Source: Halopseudomonas pelagia
GTDB taxonomy: Bacteria; Pseudomonadota; Gammaproteobacteria; Pseudomonadales; Pseudomonadaceae
DNA length: 64,000 nucleotides
Assembly: GCF_009497895.1 (NCBI RefSeq)
Contig: NZ_CP033116.1
Location: 186,001 to 250,000, forward strand
Reading direction: 5' to 3'
Made by a program: the position numbers and the translations under genes. Positions within the stretch are counted from its first letter, which is position 1. Each line of letters starts with the position of its first letter. The notes under the pieces were generated by a model that saw nothing but the letters and a program-made list of their open reading frames with translations, ran no database searches and was not told the origin of the DNA. This document shows, piece after piece, positions 8,808-16,770 of the stretch.

Positions 8808-10402
8808 ACCGGCGCTCTCCTTGCAGGGCTGACCTTGGCCGGCTTTACTTTCACCAGTGGTTGGTGCCGGAGCAGAATCATCGCAGACCAGGCAAACGCG
8901 ACGGCCGCCACCAGCAGACTCAGGTCCATCGCCACCAACAGCCAATTGCCTTCACGCAGGGTGACTGGCAACCCACTGCCGGGTGTTGTCAGGCCGAATA
9001 GCGGCAAGCCGGCGTAAAGCACTGCAGTTGCAAACAACTGCTCGATCCACGCCTGCTTGTGGCGCCGTAATAACGGGTGAATCAGACACAGTGCCCAGAC
9101 GATGAAAAAGCAGCGAATCTCCGTGGTACCTCGGTCGGCCAGCGTTGCCGGCAGCAGCCGGTTGGCCCAGAAGTAGGCGCCTATTGCCAACGGCAGACCG
9201 GCCACCGTCCCCACATTCAGCACTTCCACCAGACGCTGCCCCCAGGGAGTGCGTCCCAGCTTTTTGCGTTCGGGCAGTCGCTTGACTACCCAAAGTATCA
9301 GGCCGGTTGCAACCATCGCCGTACCGATCAGTCCGCTCAAAAAGAAAAACCAGCGCAGTGGCGGGCCGGCGAAGCGAATCAGATGCAGACTGGTGAACAC
9401 GTTATAGACGGCGTTGACCGCCGGGGTAGCCGGTGACAAGGGGTCACCCAGCGCGACACCGGTGACGCCGTCAAAACGCAGGCGCTCGCTGGCACCGCGC
9501 TCAACCAGGCTGTCACCGCCATTTTCGCGCAACTCGATGACCGCTCCCTGGCGCCCAGGCTGGCTGACCCTGATGTCTGCCACGCCGCGTGGCCAGCGCG
9601 CATGCGCCTGGGCAAGCAGCGGAGCGATGTCGGTCAGCGGGGCGGGAAGCGCATTCTGTACCGGCGTCGCCTCGCCTCGCTGACCACCCCCACGCCCGCC
9701 CGACTCCTGGAAAAATTTCTGCGTATCACCCTGGTAAACACTGTCTACTGCCCAGGGCATAAGCATGAACATCAACAACAGCAAGCCGCTGTAGGTGATC
9801 ATGAAATGGAAAGGCAAGGCCAGGACGGCACTGGCGTTGTGCGCATCCAGCCATGAACGCTGGCCCTTGCGTGGACGGAAGGTAAAGAAATCCTTGAATA
9901 TTTTCTTGTGGGTGATCACGCCGCTGACGATAGCGATCAGCATCGCCATGGTTGCAACGCCGACAATCCAGCGTGCCATCACCCGGGGCAGCCCATACAG
10001 CTCGAAATGGAACCGGTAGAGAAAGCCTCCGCCACGGGTTTCGCGCACCTCAATGGGCTCTGCGCTGGCGGCATCCAGCGTCAGCCGTTGACCGCCGCCT
10101 CGGCCTACACGCTCACCCTGCTCGAACCACTGCACCTGCAGGGAGTGGTCGCGCTCGTCAGGCAGATTGATGTTCCACTGCGCCGCATCGGGCGCCAACT
10201 GCTGCATGCGTTCGTATGCCAGCATGGCCGTGCCGCTATGGGGCTGCGAACCGTGCTGCTCAGGTTTCATCCAGAAGCTGATTTCCTCATGGAAGAAACT
10301 CAGGGTGCCGGTCAGAAAAACGGCATACAGCAGCCAGCCGAGCAGCAGACCTACCCAGGTGTGCAACCAGGCATTGGCCTGGCGAAAACCGAGCGGCTTC
10401 AT
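8804..10402 (-). CDS. PepSY-associated TM protein (PiuB-like, siderophore-iron reductase type)
   Basis: A 532-residue inner-membrane protein. It opens with the PepSY-TM signature (NAWLHTWVGLLLGWLLYAVF, FFHEEISFWM), has a periplasmic loop, two central helices (ARWIVGVATMAMLIAIVSGV; HFMITYSGLLLLMFM) with histidines likely to bind heme, a second periplasmic PepSY-like region, and four to five C-terminal helices. Related proteins (PiuB, FpvG/FoxB-like) are linked to reduction and release of iron from siderophores at the inner membrane. The ATG at 10402 has GGAG 7 bases upstream and overlaps the end of the DUF3649 gene. Iron function is inferred from family and neighbours. Confidence 0.85.
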   Translation of the reverse strand: MKPLGFRQANAWLHTWVGLLLGWLLYAVFLTGTLSFFHEEISFWMKPEQHGSQPHSGTAMLAYERMQQLAPDAAQWNINLPDERDHSLQVQWFEQGERVGRGGGQRLTLDAASAEPIEVRETRGGGFLYRFHFELYGLPRVMARWIVGVATMAMLIAIVSGVITHKKIFKDFFTFRPRKGQRSWLDAHNASAVLALPFHFMITYSGLLLLMFMLMPWAVDSVYQGDTQKFFQESGGRGGGQRGEATPVQNALPAPLTDIAPLLAQAHARWPRGVADIRVSQPGRQGAVIELRENGGDSLVERGASERLRFDGVTGVALGDPLSPATPAVNAVYNVFTSLHLIRFAGPPLRWFFFLSGLIGTAMVATGLILWVVKRLPERKKLGRTPWGQRLVEVLNVGTVAGLPLAIGAYFWANRLLPATLADRGTTEIRCFFIVWALCLIHPLLRRHKQAWIEQLFATAVLYAGLPLFGLTTPGSGLPVTLREGNWLLVAMDLSLLVAAVAFAWSAMILLRHQPLVKVKPAKVSPARRAPV

Positions 10403-10719
10403 GGCAAGGCTCCGACCAGCAGTAGATGCAGCGCCGGCAAGGTACAGAGAGCGCTCGTAACTATCCATGCACGCAACGGAGTAGCCGCGGCGAAAGCCCA
10501 GATCACCATGGCGCAGTAAAGTGCAAACGACAGTTGGCTGGCAGCCAGCACCGCTTGCGCCCGGGGTAATACGCTTGCTATCGCCAGCGCCAGACTCGCA
10601 GTGCTCAAGGCGGTAAAGAAATAACCCCCGAATACCGCAAGGAGGCTGCGTGAAAGGATCGCCCTACGATAGCGCGTGCAATGTGAAAGCGCGCCGGCAA
10701 GAAGAGAAGGATTAAGCAT
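10399..10719 (-). CDS. DUF3649 family small membrane protein
   Basis: A 106-residue protein with three hydrophobic helices: an N-terminal basic stretch then VFGGYFFTALSTASLALAIA, AASQLSFALYCAMVIWAFAA, and a C-terminal helix. This is the DUF3649 pattern, found in iron-uptake operons before a PepSY protein. The stop overlaps the start of the PepSY gene by 4 bases, so this is the first gene of a three-gene coupled operon. A Fur-like box lies about 60 bases upstream of its ATG, shared with the divergent response-regulator gene. Confidence 0.8.
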   Translation of the reverse strand: MLNPSLLAGALSHCTRYRRAILSRSLLAVFGGYFFTALSTASLALAIASVLPRAQAVLAASQLSFALYCAMVIWAFAAATPLRAWIVTSALCTLPALHLLLVGALP

Positions 10720-10781
10720 TGAGTGAAGTTCCTGCCATGGGAAAGAGCATCATTACACGGGCCGAGAAGACACCGCCTTTA

Positions 10782-10800
10782 AATGAGAATACAAATCATC
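10782..10800. promoter_or_regulatory. Candidate Fur box
   Basis: AATGAGAATACAAATCATC matches 11 of 19 positions of the GATAATGATAATCATTATC consensus. It lies in the divergent promoter region between the DUF3649 operon and the response-regulator gene, where iron control would make sense. A match of this quality is suggestive only. Confidence 0.5.
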
Positions 10801-10808
10801 TGCGTTTT

Positions 10809-10835
10809 GATAAAGTAATATCTTGTTACTTTCTC
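10809..10835. promoter_or_regulatory. 27-base inverted repeat upstream of response regulator
   Basis: The arms AAAGTAA (10812-10818) and TTACTTT (10826-10832) are perfect inverted repeats around a 7-base spacer, extended outward by GA/TC. It lies about 50 bases upstream of the regulator ATG and is AT-rich, so it could be an autoregulatory operator or part of the promoter. Confidence 0.4.
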
Positions 10836-10881
10836 TGATCTTGCTGACCGGACCCTGACGTCCCCGGCACTGGAGGCCGCC

Positions 10882-11577
10882 ATGAAACTGCTCGTCGTCG
10901 AAGACCACCCCGCCTTGCGAGAACTGCTTTCCAGGCATATGGCCCGCAGCGGATTCGTCGTGGACGTTGCCGAAGATGGCCGTCAGGCGCTGGCCATGCT
11001 CGAACTCAGCCGCTACGACGCGATGATCCTTGACCTTGGCTTGCCTGACATGGACGGCCTCGATCTGCTTGCCGCACGGCGATCCACCCGCAATCCTGAT
11101 CTGCCTTGCATCATTCTTACCGCCTGTGACGCTCTCAATAGCCGGGTCGCCGGACTGGACGCCGGCGCCGACGACTACATGCTCAAACCCTTCGACATGC
11201 CGGAGCTTGAAGCACGCCTGCGCGCGGTGCTGCGACGCGCTGGCCCCCGCAGAGAGGCATACATCAATCTGGGCAATCTGAGCTTCCGCCAGACAGACCG
11301 GGCCCTGCTGGTCGACCAGCGCCCGCTTTTGTTACCCAAGCGCGAGCTGGCATTGCTCGAGGAGCTGCTGCGCAACGCACCCCGGGTGGTGATCAAGGAC
11401 CGCCTGGAGGAACGCCTGTACTCAATGCATGAAGCCGTTACGCTCAATGCCATCGAGGCGCTGGTCTCAAGGTTGAGGCGCAAGCTGAATGCTGCGGGAG
11501 CAAACAGCAGCATCGAAACCCTGCGTGGCCTGGGCTACCGGCTCGCGCCGACGACCTACTCCTTGCTCAGAAGTTGA
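10882..11577 (+). CDS. OmpR/PhoB-family response regulator (iron-uptake two-component system)
   Basis: A 231-residue regulator: receiver domain at residues 1-115 with acidic pair E7/D8, phosphoacceptor D51 (MILDLGLPDMDG), T80 and K102 (DDYMLKPF), then a winged-helix DNA-binding domain at about 130-225 (VTLNAIEALVSRLRRKL, GLGYRLAP). The partner is very probably the sensor kinase at 13626, which lies on the same strand on the far side of an inverted TonB receptor gene. Its 3' end overlaps the convergent receptor gene by 11 bases. By analogy with PfeRS and PirRS it may activate the receptor when the ferric siderophore is sensed; that is inference. Confidence 0.9.
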   Translation: MKLLVVEDHPALRELLSRHMARSGFVVDVAEDGRQALAMLELSRYDAMILDLGLPDMDGLDLLAARRSTRNPDLPCIILTACDALNSRVAGLDAGADDYMLKPFDMPELEARLRAVLRRAGPRREAYINLGNLSFRQTDRALLVDQRPLLLPKRELALLEELLRNAPRVVIKDRLEERLYSMHEAVTLNAIEALVSRLRRKLNAAGANSSIETLRGLGYRLAPTTYSLLRS

Positions 11578-13558
11578 ACGCCACACCCAGGTTCAGCCGT
11601 CGGCCGTCCAGCGTCTTGCCGTAATCCTCCGCGGTGACTTCCTTGTCCCAGACGTTATAGAGGCCGGCATATACATCAAAACTGTCGCTGAGCCGGTACA
11701 GCCCGCCAATATCCACCAGGGTGTAGGCGGGTATCTGGCTTTCGGTATCTTCTACGCTCTTGCTCTTGTAACGCGCCTTGGCCCAGAGCCCCATTGCTGC
11801 ACTGGCCTTCCAGTCCAGGCCCACATTGAACATGTGCCGGGGCAGATTATTGAACGGCTGGCCGATACTTTCCGGGGAGTCACGCGACTCGATGATTTCG
11901 CTATCGGAATAGGTGTAGTTGGTTTTCAGATCCACCGGGCCCAGTGGCATATTGAAGAATAGCTCCACACCCCGCAGTTCGGCGGAATCGTGGTTGACGT
12001 ACTGATTGATGTACTCGCGGGTCACACCCCCAACCTCGCATACCGGATCAGACCCGTCACGGGTATCGCAGAACAGCCGCTTGCCGATCTGATCCTCAAA
12101 CTCGGTGTAATAGACTGTGGCTCCCGAGCTGATGCCGTTCTCGGCATCCCACATCAACCCAACCTCATAATTCACGCTGCTCTCGGGTTTGAGATCGGCA
12201 TTACCCATATCGAAGGCCCGGCTGCGCGCAGCATTCTCTACAATGCCCGGGTCCGCCTGCTTCAGCGTAGGCGCCTTGTAGCCGCCGCTTACCCCGCCCT
12301 TGACTACCCAACTGTCCGCCAGGCGGTAGACCGCATAAAGGCGAGGGATAAACTCTTCACCGTAGTGTTCGTTTTCGTCAAACCGCAGACCCGCAGTGAC
12401 CGACAGATCGTCACTCAGATAATATTCATCCTCGACAAACACCGCGCGCTGCCAGCGATCCAGCTCCAGATCATTGGCCGCACCATAGAAGCGGCTGGCA
12501 TCATGGGCCGTGGTTTCCCACTTGTACTCGCCGCCCAGAGTCAGCGTCTGATTCTGCAGCGGCAACACGGTTTTGCTGTTGGCCAAAGTGCTGGAATACT
12601 CGGATTCGATGCTGCCGTTTTCAATATCCACGGTTTCGCTGATGATGAAAGTCCGCGTTTCCAGGTTGCTGCCCCACTCAAGGTCATGAGTGACGCCGTA
12701 ATGATGACGGACATTGTTCATCTCGCCTGGAGCGCCTGATTTTTCCGTGCGTTCGTTATCATGTTCGGCCCGGCCCGCTTCGAATTCCAGACTGTTGCTC
12801 TGGTTGACTACAAGATTCAGCTTTGCTGTGCCATCCACACGCTGTTTATCGGTATAACCGCCCTCGATCTGATCTTCATCGCGCTCGAATTGCGAGCCGT
12901 ACAAGGTCAACCCTAGCCGATCCTCTATCAGCGGGCCGCTGAGATAGAAATTGGCCTGCCGAGCGGTGCCTGCATTGTTGTCCTCCTGGAATTGAGTGTC
13001 GTAGCTAAGCCGACCGCTCCAGACATCGCCCACAGTCTTGGTGATGATATTGATAACCCCGGCCAGAGCACTTGAGCCATACAGGGAGGACATCGGCCCG
13101 CGAATCACTTCAATGCGCTCTATGGATGCCAGCGGCGGCAACCAGCCGACCTGGGTGGCACTGCCAAAACCGTTGTAATAAGCCTCAGTCGAAGCGCCCA
13201 GTGGCTTGCCGTTGATCAGGAAGAGGGTATAGGACTCGCCCAGTCCGCGAATGTTGATGCTGGTGCTTTCGAGCTTGCCGCCAGCGCCACCTTCAATCGA
13301 AACCCCGGGAATATCCTGCAGCGCATCAGTCACGTCACGGTAGTAGCGACCTTCGAGCTGATCCTTGCCAATCACCGTGATGGAGGCTGGCGCATCAATC
13401 AGTTGCTGCTCATAGCCTGCGGCAGTCACTACCATCTCATTAAGGTTCAGAACGTCGGATTCAACCGGCTCCGCGCCATACACAGGCGCCGCCGCGATGG
13501 CCATTGCCAACGCTGTTGGATGGAAAAAATACTGCCGGTAAGTCTTTAACGCTGGCAT
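11567..13558 (-). CDS. TonB-dependent outer-membrane receptor (CirA/IrgA-like, catecholate type)
   Basis: A 663-residue receptor: signal peptide to about residue 28 (AAAPVYGAE), a TonB-box region (LNEMVVTA), plug domain to about residue 165 with NIRGLGESYTLFLINGKPLG and RIEVIRGPMSSLYGSSALAG, and a 22-strand barrel ending in aromatic F (GVAFNF). The plug motifs are of the IrgA/CirA/FepA type, pointing to catecholate siderophores or their breakdown products; length also fits CirA/IrgA (about 650). It is flanked by the regulator (convergent, 11-base overlap) and the kinase (divergent, 67-base gap). The exact ligand is not known. Confidence 0.92.
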   Translation of the reverse strand: MPALKTYRQYFFHPTALAMAIAAAPVYGAEPVESDVLNLNEMVVTAAGYEQQLIDAPASITVIGKDQLEGRYYRDVTDALQDIPGVSIEGGAGGKLESTSINIRGLGESYTLFLINGKPLGASTEAYYNGFGSATQVGWLPPLASIERIEVIRGPMSSLYGSSALAGVINIITKTVGDVWSGRLSYDTQFQEDNNAGTARQANFYLSGPLIEDRLGLTLYGSQFERDEDQIEGGYTDKQRVDGTAKLNLVVNQSNSLEFEAGRAEHDNERTEKSGAPGEMNNVRHHYGVTHDLEWGSNLETRTFIISETVDIENGSIESEYSSTLANSKTVLPLQNQTLTLGGEYKWETTAHDASRFYGAANDLELDRWQRAVFVEDEYYLSDDLSVTAGLRFDENEHYGEEFIPRLYAVYRLADSWVVKGGVSGGYKAPTLKQADPGIVENAARSRAFDMGNADLKPESSVNYEVGLMWDAENGISSGATVYYTEFEDQIGKRLFCDTRDGSDPVCEVGGVTREYINQYVNHDSAELRGVELFFNMPLGPVDLKTNYTYSDSEIIESRDSPESIGQPFNNLPRHMFNVGLDWKASAAMGLWAKARYKSKSVEDTESQIPAYTLVDIGGLYRLSDSFDVYAGLYNVWDKEVTAEDYGKTLDGRRLNLGVAFNF

Positions 13559-13585
13559 GCAGGAGCGCCTCTCGGATATAAGTAA

Positions 13586-13606
13586 TGCGAACGATATAGA
13601 TTCGCA
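13586..13606. promoter_or_regulatory. Inverted repeat in receptor/kinase divergent promoter
   Basis: TGCGAA and TTCGCA are perfect 6-base arms around a 9-base spacer in the only 67 bases separating the divergent receptor and sensor-kinase genes. The position suits a regulator site controlling either or both. Confidence 0.35.
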
Positions 13607-13625
13607 GTTCTATTTCCGGAGGAAT

Positions 13626-14975
13626 ATGCCACGGCTTTCTGACCACAACCTGACGGACGGAGTTATTTCTTCCGCCGGCCAAAGTCTGCGCAGGCGAATG
13701 CTGATCGCCTTGTTGCTGGTGTTTGTAATGGGCCTGGGTATATCTGCCATCCAGCTATATGGCACCCGCGACGAACTGCGCCGAGCGGTATTGCTGATTC
13801 AGGCCGGCACCCTCAGCCAAGGGTTCAGCGCCGAACAGAACATCGAAACGCTGCCGCGCCATTACGCCGGGGACCAGATGAGCTATACGCTCTACGCTGC
13901 CGATGGCAGCCTGCTGGACTATTCCGCGCATATGCCGCGACCCAGCCGCCTGCGGACTCAACTGCTGCAGACCCAGCCGCAATGGTGGCACTGGAGCCCC
14001 TATGCCGGGAGAACCATCAACGTGCCTGTGCAGTTGGCCGACGGCGCTGTGCTGATGGTGTCGCGCACGGATACCGCCGAACGCGAAATGCTCGACAGAA
14101 TGCTCCTGAATCGGGTGCGTCAGAGCCTGATTCTGCTGCTGCCGTTGGTGCTGGGTGCTGGTTTGCTCATCATGATGTTGCTGAACTGGACGCTCAGACC
14201 GGTAGGACGGGCGACGCAGCTGGCCGGAAGCATAGGGCCGGACAACCCGGGCAGGCGCATCCCGCTGAAAGGGCTTCCCACGGAATTTCACCCGCTCGCA
14301 AGCGCTGCCAACAGCGCACTTGACCGACTGGGAGGCGCCTATGAAGCCGAACGTCGGTTTATCGCCGATGCCGCCCATGAACTGCGCACGCCGCTGACGG
14401 TACTCGACTTGCGCTTGCAGGATTCACGTCGCAGCGGATTGCTCGATTGGCCGATACTCGAGAAGGAAATGCGCCAGCTACGCCGCCTGGTGGCCCAGTT
14501 GCTGGAACTGGCCCGGCAGGATGGCGCAGGGGCTTGCGGCAGCCCCTTGGTTCTGACCAATGTGTCGCGAATGAGCCGCGAGGTCACTGGGACGATGCTG
14601 CCCATGTTCGAAGAGCAGGGAAGAGCGATAGTCGCGGAGATTGCCGACGGACAGCACTGCCTGTGCCACGCTCACGAGCTGCGCGAGGCCTTGATCAATC
14701 TGCTCGACAATGCACTGGTGCACGGGCGCGGTGAAACCTTTGTCGTGCTTCGCCGAGAGTCCAGCGAGCTTGTCATCGAAATCAGCGACCAGGGCCCAGG
14801 CGTACCAGAGCAGGACCAGGAGCGCATGTTCCAGCGCTTTCACAAAGGTCGCCAGGGCAGCGAAGGGACCGGACTCGGTTTGGCGATAGTCCGGCGGATT
14901 GTGCAGAACGCCGGCGGTCGGGTGGCTTTCGTACCCGACCAGCCCAGCACAATCCGCATCACCTTGCCGGTATAG
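13626..14975 (+). CDS. Sensor histidine kinase of the iron-uptake two-component system
   Basis: A 449-residue membrane kinase: helix at about residues 24-44, a periplasmic sensor of about 120 residues, second helix at about 166-187, a short HAMP-like linker, the DHp helix with H251 (DAAHELRTPLTVL), and a HATPase domain with N (LINLLDNALVHG), G1 (ISDQGPGVP) and G2 (GTGLGLAIVRRI) boxes. The ATG at 13626 is preceded by GGAGGAAT, far better than upstream codons in the same frame. It is the probable partner of the response regulator at 10882. The periplasmic domain could sense the siderophore or a metal. Confidence 0.9.
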   Translation: MPRLSDHNLTDGVISSAGQSLRRRMLIALLLVFVMGLGISAIQLYGTRDELRRAVLLIQAGTLSQGFSAEQNIETLPRHYAGDQMSYTLYAADGSLLDYSAHMPRPSRLRTQLLQTQPQWWHWSPYAGRTINVPVQLADGAVLMVSRTDTAEREMLDRMLLNRVRQSLILLLPLVLGAGLLIMMLLNWTLRPVGRATQLAGSIGPDNPGRRIPLKGLPTEFHPLASAANSALDRLGGAYEAERRFIADAAHELRTPLTVLDLRLQDSRRSGLLDWPILEKEMRQLRRLVAQLLELARQDGAGACGSPLVLTNVSRMSREVTGTMLPMFEEQGRAIVAEIADGQHCLCHAHELREALINLLDNALVHGRGETFVVLRRESSELVIEISDQGPGVPEQDQERMFQRFHKGRQGSEGTGLGLAIVRRIVQNAGGRVAFVPDQPSTIRITLPV

Positions 14976-15010
14976 CAGGTAGTTCAAAACGCCCGTGCCA
15001 ACACCAGCGA

Positions 15011-15031
15011 GCCGAACTGATCCGGTTCGGC
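15011..15031 (+). terminator. Hairpin after sensor kinase, possible terminator
   Basis: GCCGAAC and GTTCGGC pair perfectly across a 7-base loop, 35 bases after the kinase stop. There is no T-tract, so it may be a weak terminator or an mRNA-stabilising hairpin. Confidence 0.4.
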
Positions 15032-15130
15032 CTGGCCACTAAACTCGCGCGTCCACCAGACCTAAACGAATAATCAACAACGCTGAATTTTTCATGGGCA
15101 TAGAGAAGCCTTTTCAAGATTGATCCAATC

Positions 15131-15162
15131 ACTAGATTCTTGAATAGACGAATAGTTCTAGT
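15131..15162. promoter_or_regulatory. Inverted repeat upstream of TetR gene
   Basis: ACTAGA (15131-15136) and TCTAGT (15157-15162) bound a 32-base AT-rich element that also holds a direct repeat of GAATAG. It lies about 105 bases upstream of the TetR ATG and might be its autoregulatory operator. Apart from this element and the hairpin at 15011, nothing else was recognised in the 290 bases between 14976 and 15265. Confidence 0.3.
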
Positions 15163-15265
15163 AAGCACATTTGCAACTCATTTGCTGAAACGCTTCCTCA
15201 CTGGCCCCTGCTTGCCCAATACTCTATGCTCCGAACTGATTTTCACTGATCCGCAGATACTGCCC

Positions 15266-15925
15266 ATGACCAGAACATCCACCCAGAATGAGCCTTCCGG
15301 CAAAACCAGCCGCACCCCCCAGCAAACACGGGGCCGTGCGCGGGTGGAGGCAGTGCTGGATGCCTGTGCGATTTTATTATGGGAGGAGGGACCGGGTGAG
15401 TTGACGATGCACAAGCTGGCCAAACGGGCCCAGACCTCGATTGGCTCTCTGTATCATTTCTTTCCGGATAAAGACGCGGTGATAGATGCCCTGTGTCAGC
15501 GTCATCTGACCGCAATGAACGGCATTACCCGCGAGCTTGACCAGATTTCATCAGCTCAATGGCGCGATATGAGCCCTCAGGCGGTGATCGAAAGCCTGGC
15601 GCGGCCATACTTTCAATATGTTGATACCTACCCTGAGATGCTGGTCATCATCAGCAATTCCCTGGGCAGCAAGATTGAAGGCGCGCCCGACTTGAGGCTA
15701 TCGATTCTGGCCAATTATGAAAAGGTGCTGGAACTGCGCATGCCCAAACTGGACACCGCGCTGCTGAAGACGATCAGCTACGTGCTTTTCAACATCCCGG
15801 TCGGGGCGTTGCAATCACTGCAGGAAAATAATCAGTACCGGGAGCGCGTGCTGCGGATGGAATTGATTCATGCCATGGTCGCTTACCTGCAAACCATTGA
15901 AGCCCAGCACGCTGGCGGTTGCTGA
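15266..15925 (+). CDS. TetR/AcrR family regulator
   Basis: A 219-residue repressor-type protein. After a polar N-terminal tail rich in Ser/Thr/Gln (residues 1-25) comes a TetR DNA-binding domain (about 26-75) with the helix-turn-helix LTMHKLAKRAQTSIGSLYHF followed by FPDKDAVIDAL. The remaining 140 residues form a ligand-binding domain with no recognisable specificity. The ATG at 15266 is chosen since it just precedes the tail; the ribosome-binding site is weak. It is convergent with the ttgR-like gene and has no divergent partner, so its target is unknown. Confidence 0.85.
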   Translation: MTRTSTQNEPSGKTSRTPQQTRGRARVEAVLDACAILLWEEGPGELTMHKLAKRAQTSIGSLYHFFPDKDAVIDALCQRHLTAMNGITRELDQISSAQWRDMSPQAVIESLARPYFQYVDTYPEMLVIISNSLGSKIEGAPDLRLSILANYEKVLELRMPKLDTALLKTISYVLFNIPVGALQSLQENNQYRERVLRMELIHAMVAYLQTIEAQHAGGC

Positions 15926-15944
15926 GGTTCAGCGCCGCTGCCGC

Positions 15945-16580
15945 TCAGGCCGTCTGCAACGCCGGACTCAACCGCAGCATATCCAGAATACCGTCGGCCA
16001 GGGTTTCCGCCTTCGCGTCCAGATCCAGGCCCACCGGCACCAGCAACCACTGGTCCAGTACGCCGGTAATGAAGGCGTGAACGCAGCGGCTGGCGACCAC
16101 CAGATCGAGCTTTTCAGGCAACTGCCCCTTGGCCACGGCGTTGCCCAGACTCAACTCAATATTGTGGTTATATTCCCGGCGGAAGTCCTGCATCCATTGG
16201 CGCAGGTTGCCGAGATCTTCGGTGTACTCACATTTGTGAAATAGAATCTCGCTGACGCGGCGTACTTCCGGGTCAGTCGCGGCGCGGCGGAAAACGGTGA
16301 CCAGCAAATCACGCAGGCGCCCCAGGGGATCAGGCTCACTTGGGCTGCGGCTGGCTTCACTGAGCGGCTGCAAGGGTATGTTGACGCGCTCAAGCAACGC
16401 GCCAACCAGTTCTGACTTGTCTTGAAAGTGCCAGTAAATGGCACCGCGGGTCACCCCGGCAGCGGTGGCAATCTCTGCCAGCGAGGTACGCGAAAGACCT
16501 TTGCGATAAAAACACAACTCCGCTGCGGATAATATCTGATTCCGGGTTTCCTGCGCCTCTTCTTTCGTCCGCCTTACCAT
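15945..16580 (-). CDS. ttgR: TtgR-like TetR repressor of the efflux operon
   Basis: A 211-residue TetR repressor beginning MVRRTKEEAQETRNQIL, nearly the same opening as TtgR/AcrR-type efflux repressors, with the helix-turn-helix TSLAEIATAAGVTRGAIYWH and FQDKSELV. TtgR binds antibiotics, flavonoids and other aromatics in its C-terminal domain and then releases the ttgABC promoter. It is divergent from the ttgABC-type operon, and the spacer holds an element closely matching the TtgR operator. An upstream in-frame ATG at 16592 would add four residues and cannot be excluded. Confidence 0.88.
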   Translation of the reverse strand: MVRRTKEEAQETRNQILSAAELCFYRKGLSRTSLAEIATAAGVTRGAIYWHFQDKSELVGALLERVNIPLQPLSEASRSPSEPDPLGRLRDLLVTVFRRAATDPEVRRVSEILFHKCEYTEDLGNLRQWMQDFRREYNHNIELSLGNAVAKGQLPEKLDLVVASRCVHAFITGVLDQWLLVPVGLDLDAKAETLADGILDMLRLSPALQTA

Positions 16581-16670
16581 CTGCTTTGTCATCCAGTCAT
16601 CATTGAAGCTCGTGTAGCCTGATTTACCGGGGCTGCCAGGCAAGCGATTTATGTTAACTAATGTTCTGGG

Positions 16671-16702
16671 TATTTACAAACATTCATGTACGTAAGTATA
16701 TT
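16671..16702. promoter_or_regulatory. TtgR-type operator
   Basis: The stretch opens TATTTACAAACA and ends GTAAGTATATT around a central CATGTA, placed 90 bases upstream of ttgR and 68 bases upstream of ttgA. It follows the P. putida TtgR operator (TATTTACAAACA...CATGAATGTAAGTATATT, recalled) at almost every outer position. Divergent ttgR and ttgA promoters should both lie over it, giving autoregulation plus pump control. Confidence 0.8.
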
Positions 16703-16770
16703 ACCCATCAATCGGCCTGACTTTCCTTCTGGCCACCAGCACACGCACTGCATCCTTCGAGGATTTTTTC

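Noticed and set aside
13586..13606. Fur box in the receptor/kinase spacer
   Set aside because: I compared the 67-base spacer with the 19-base Fur consensus and found only about 8 matches, so only the inverted repeat is reported.
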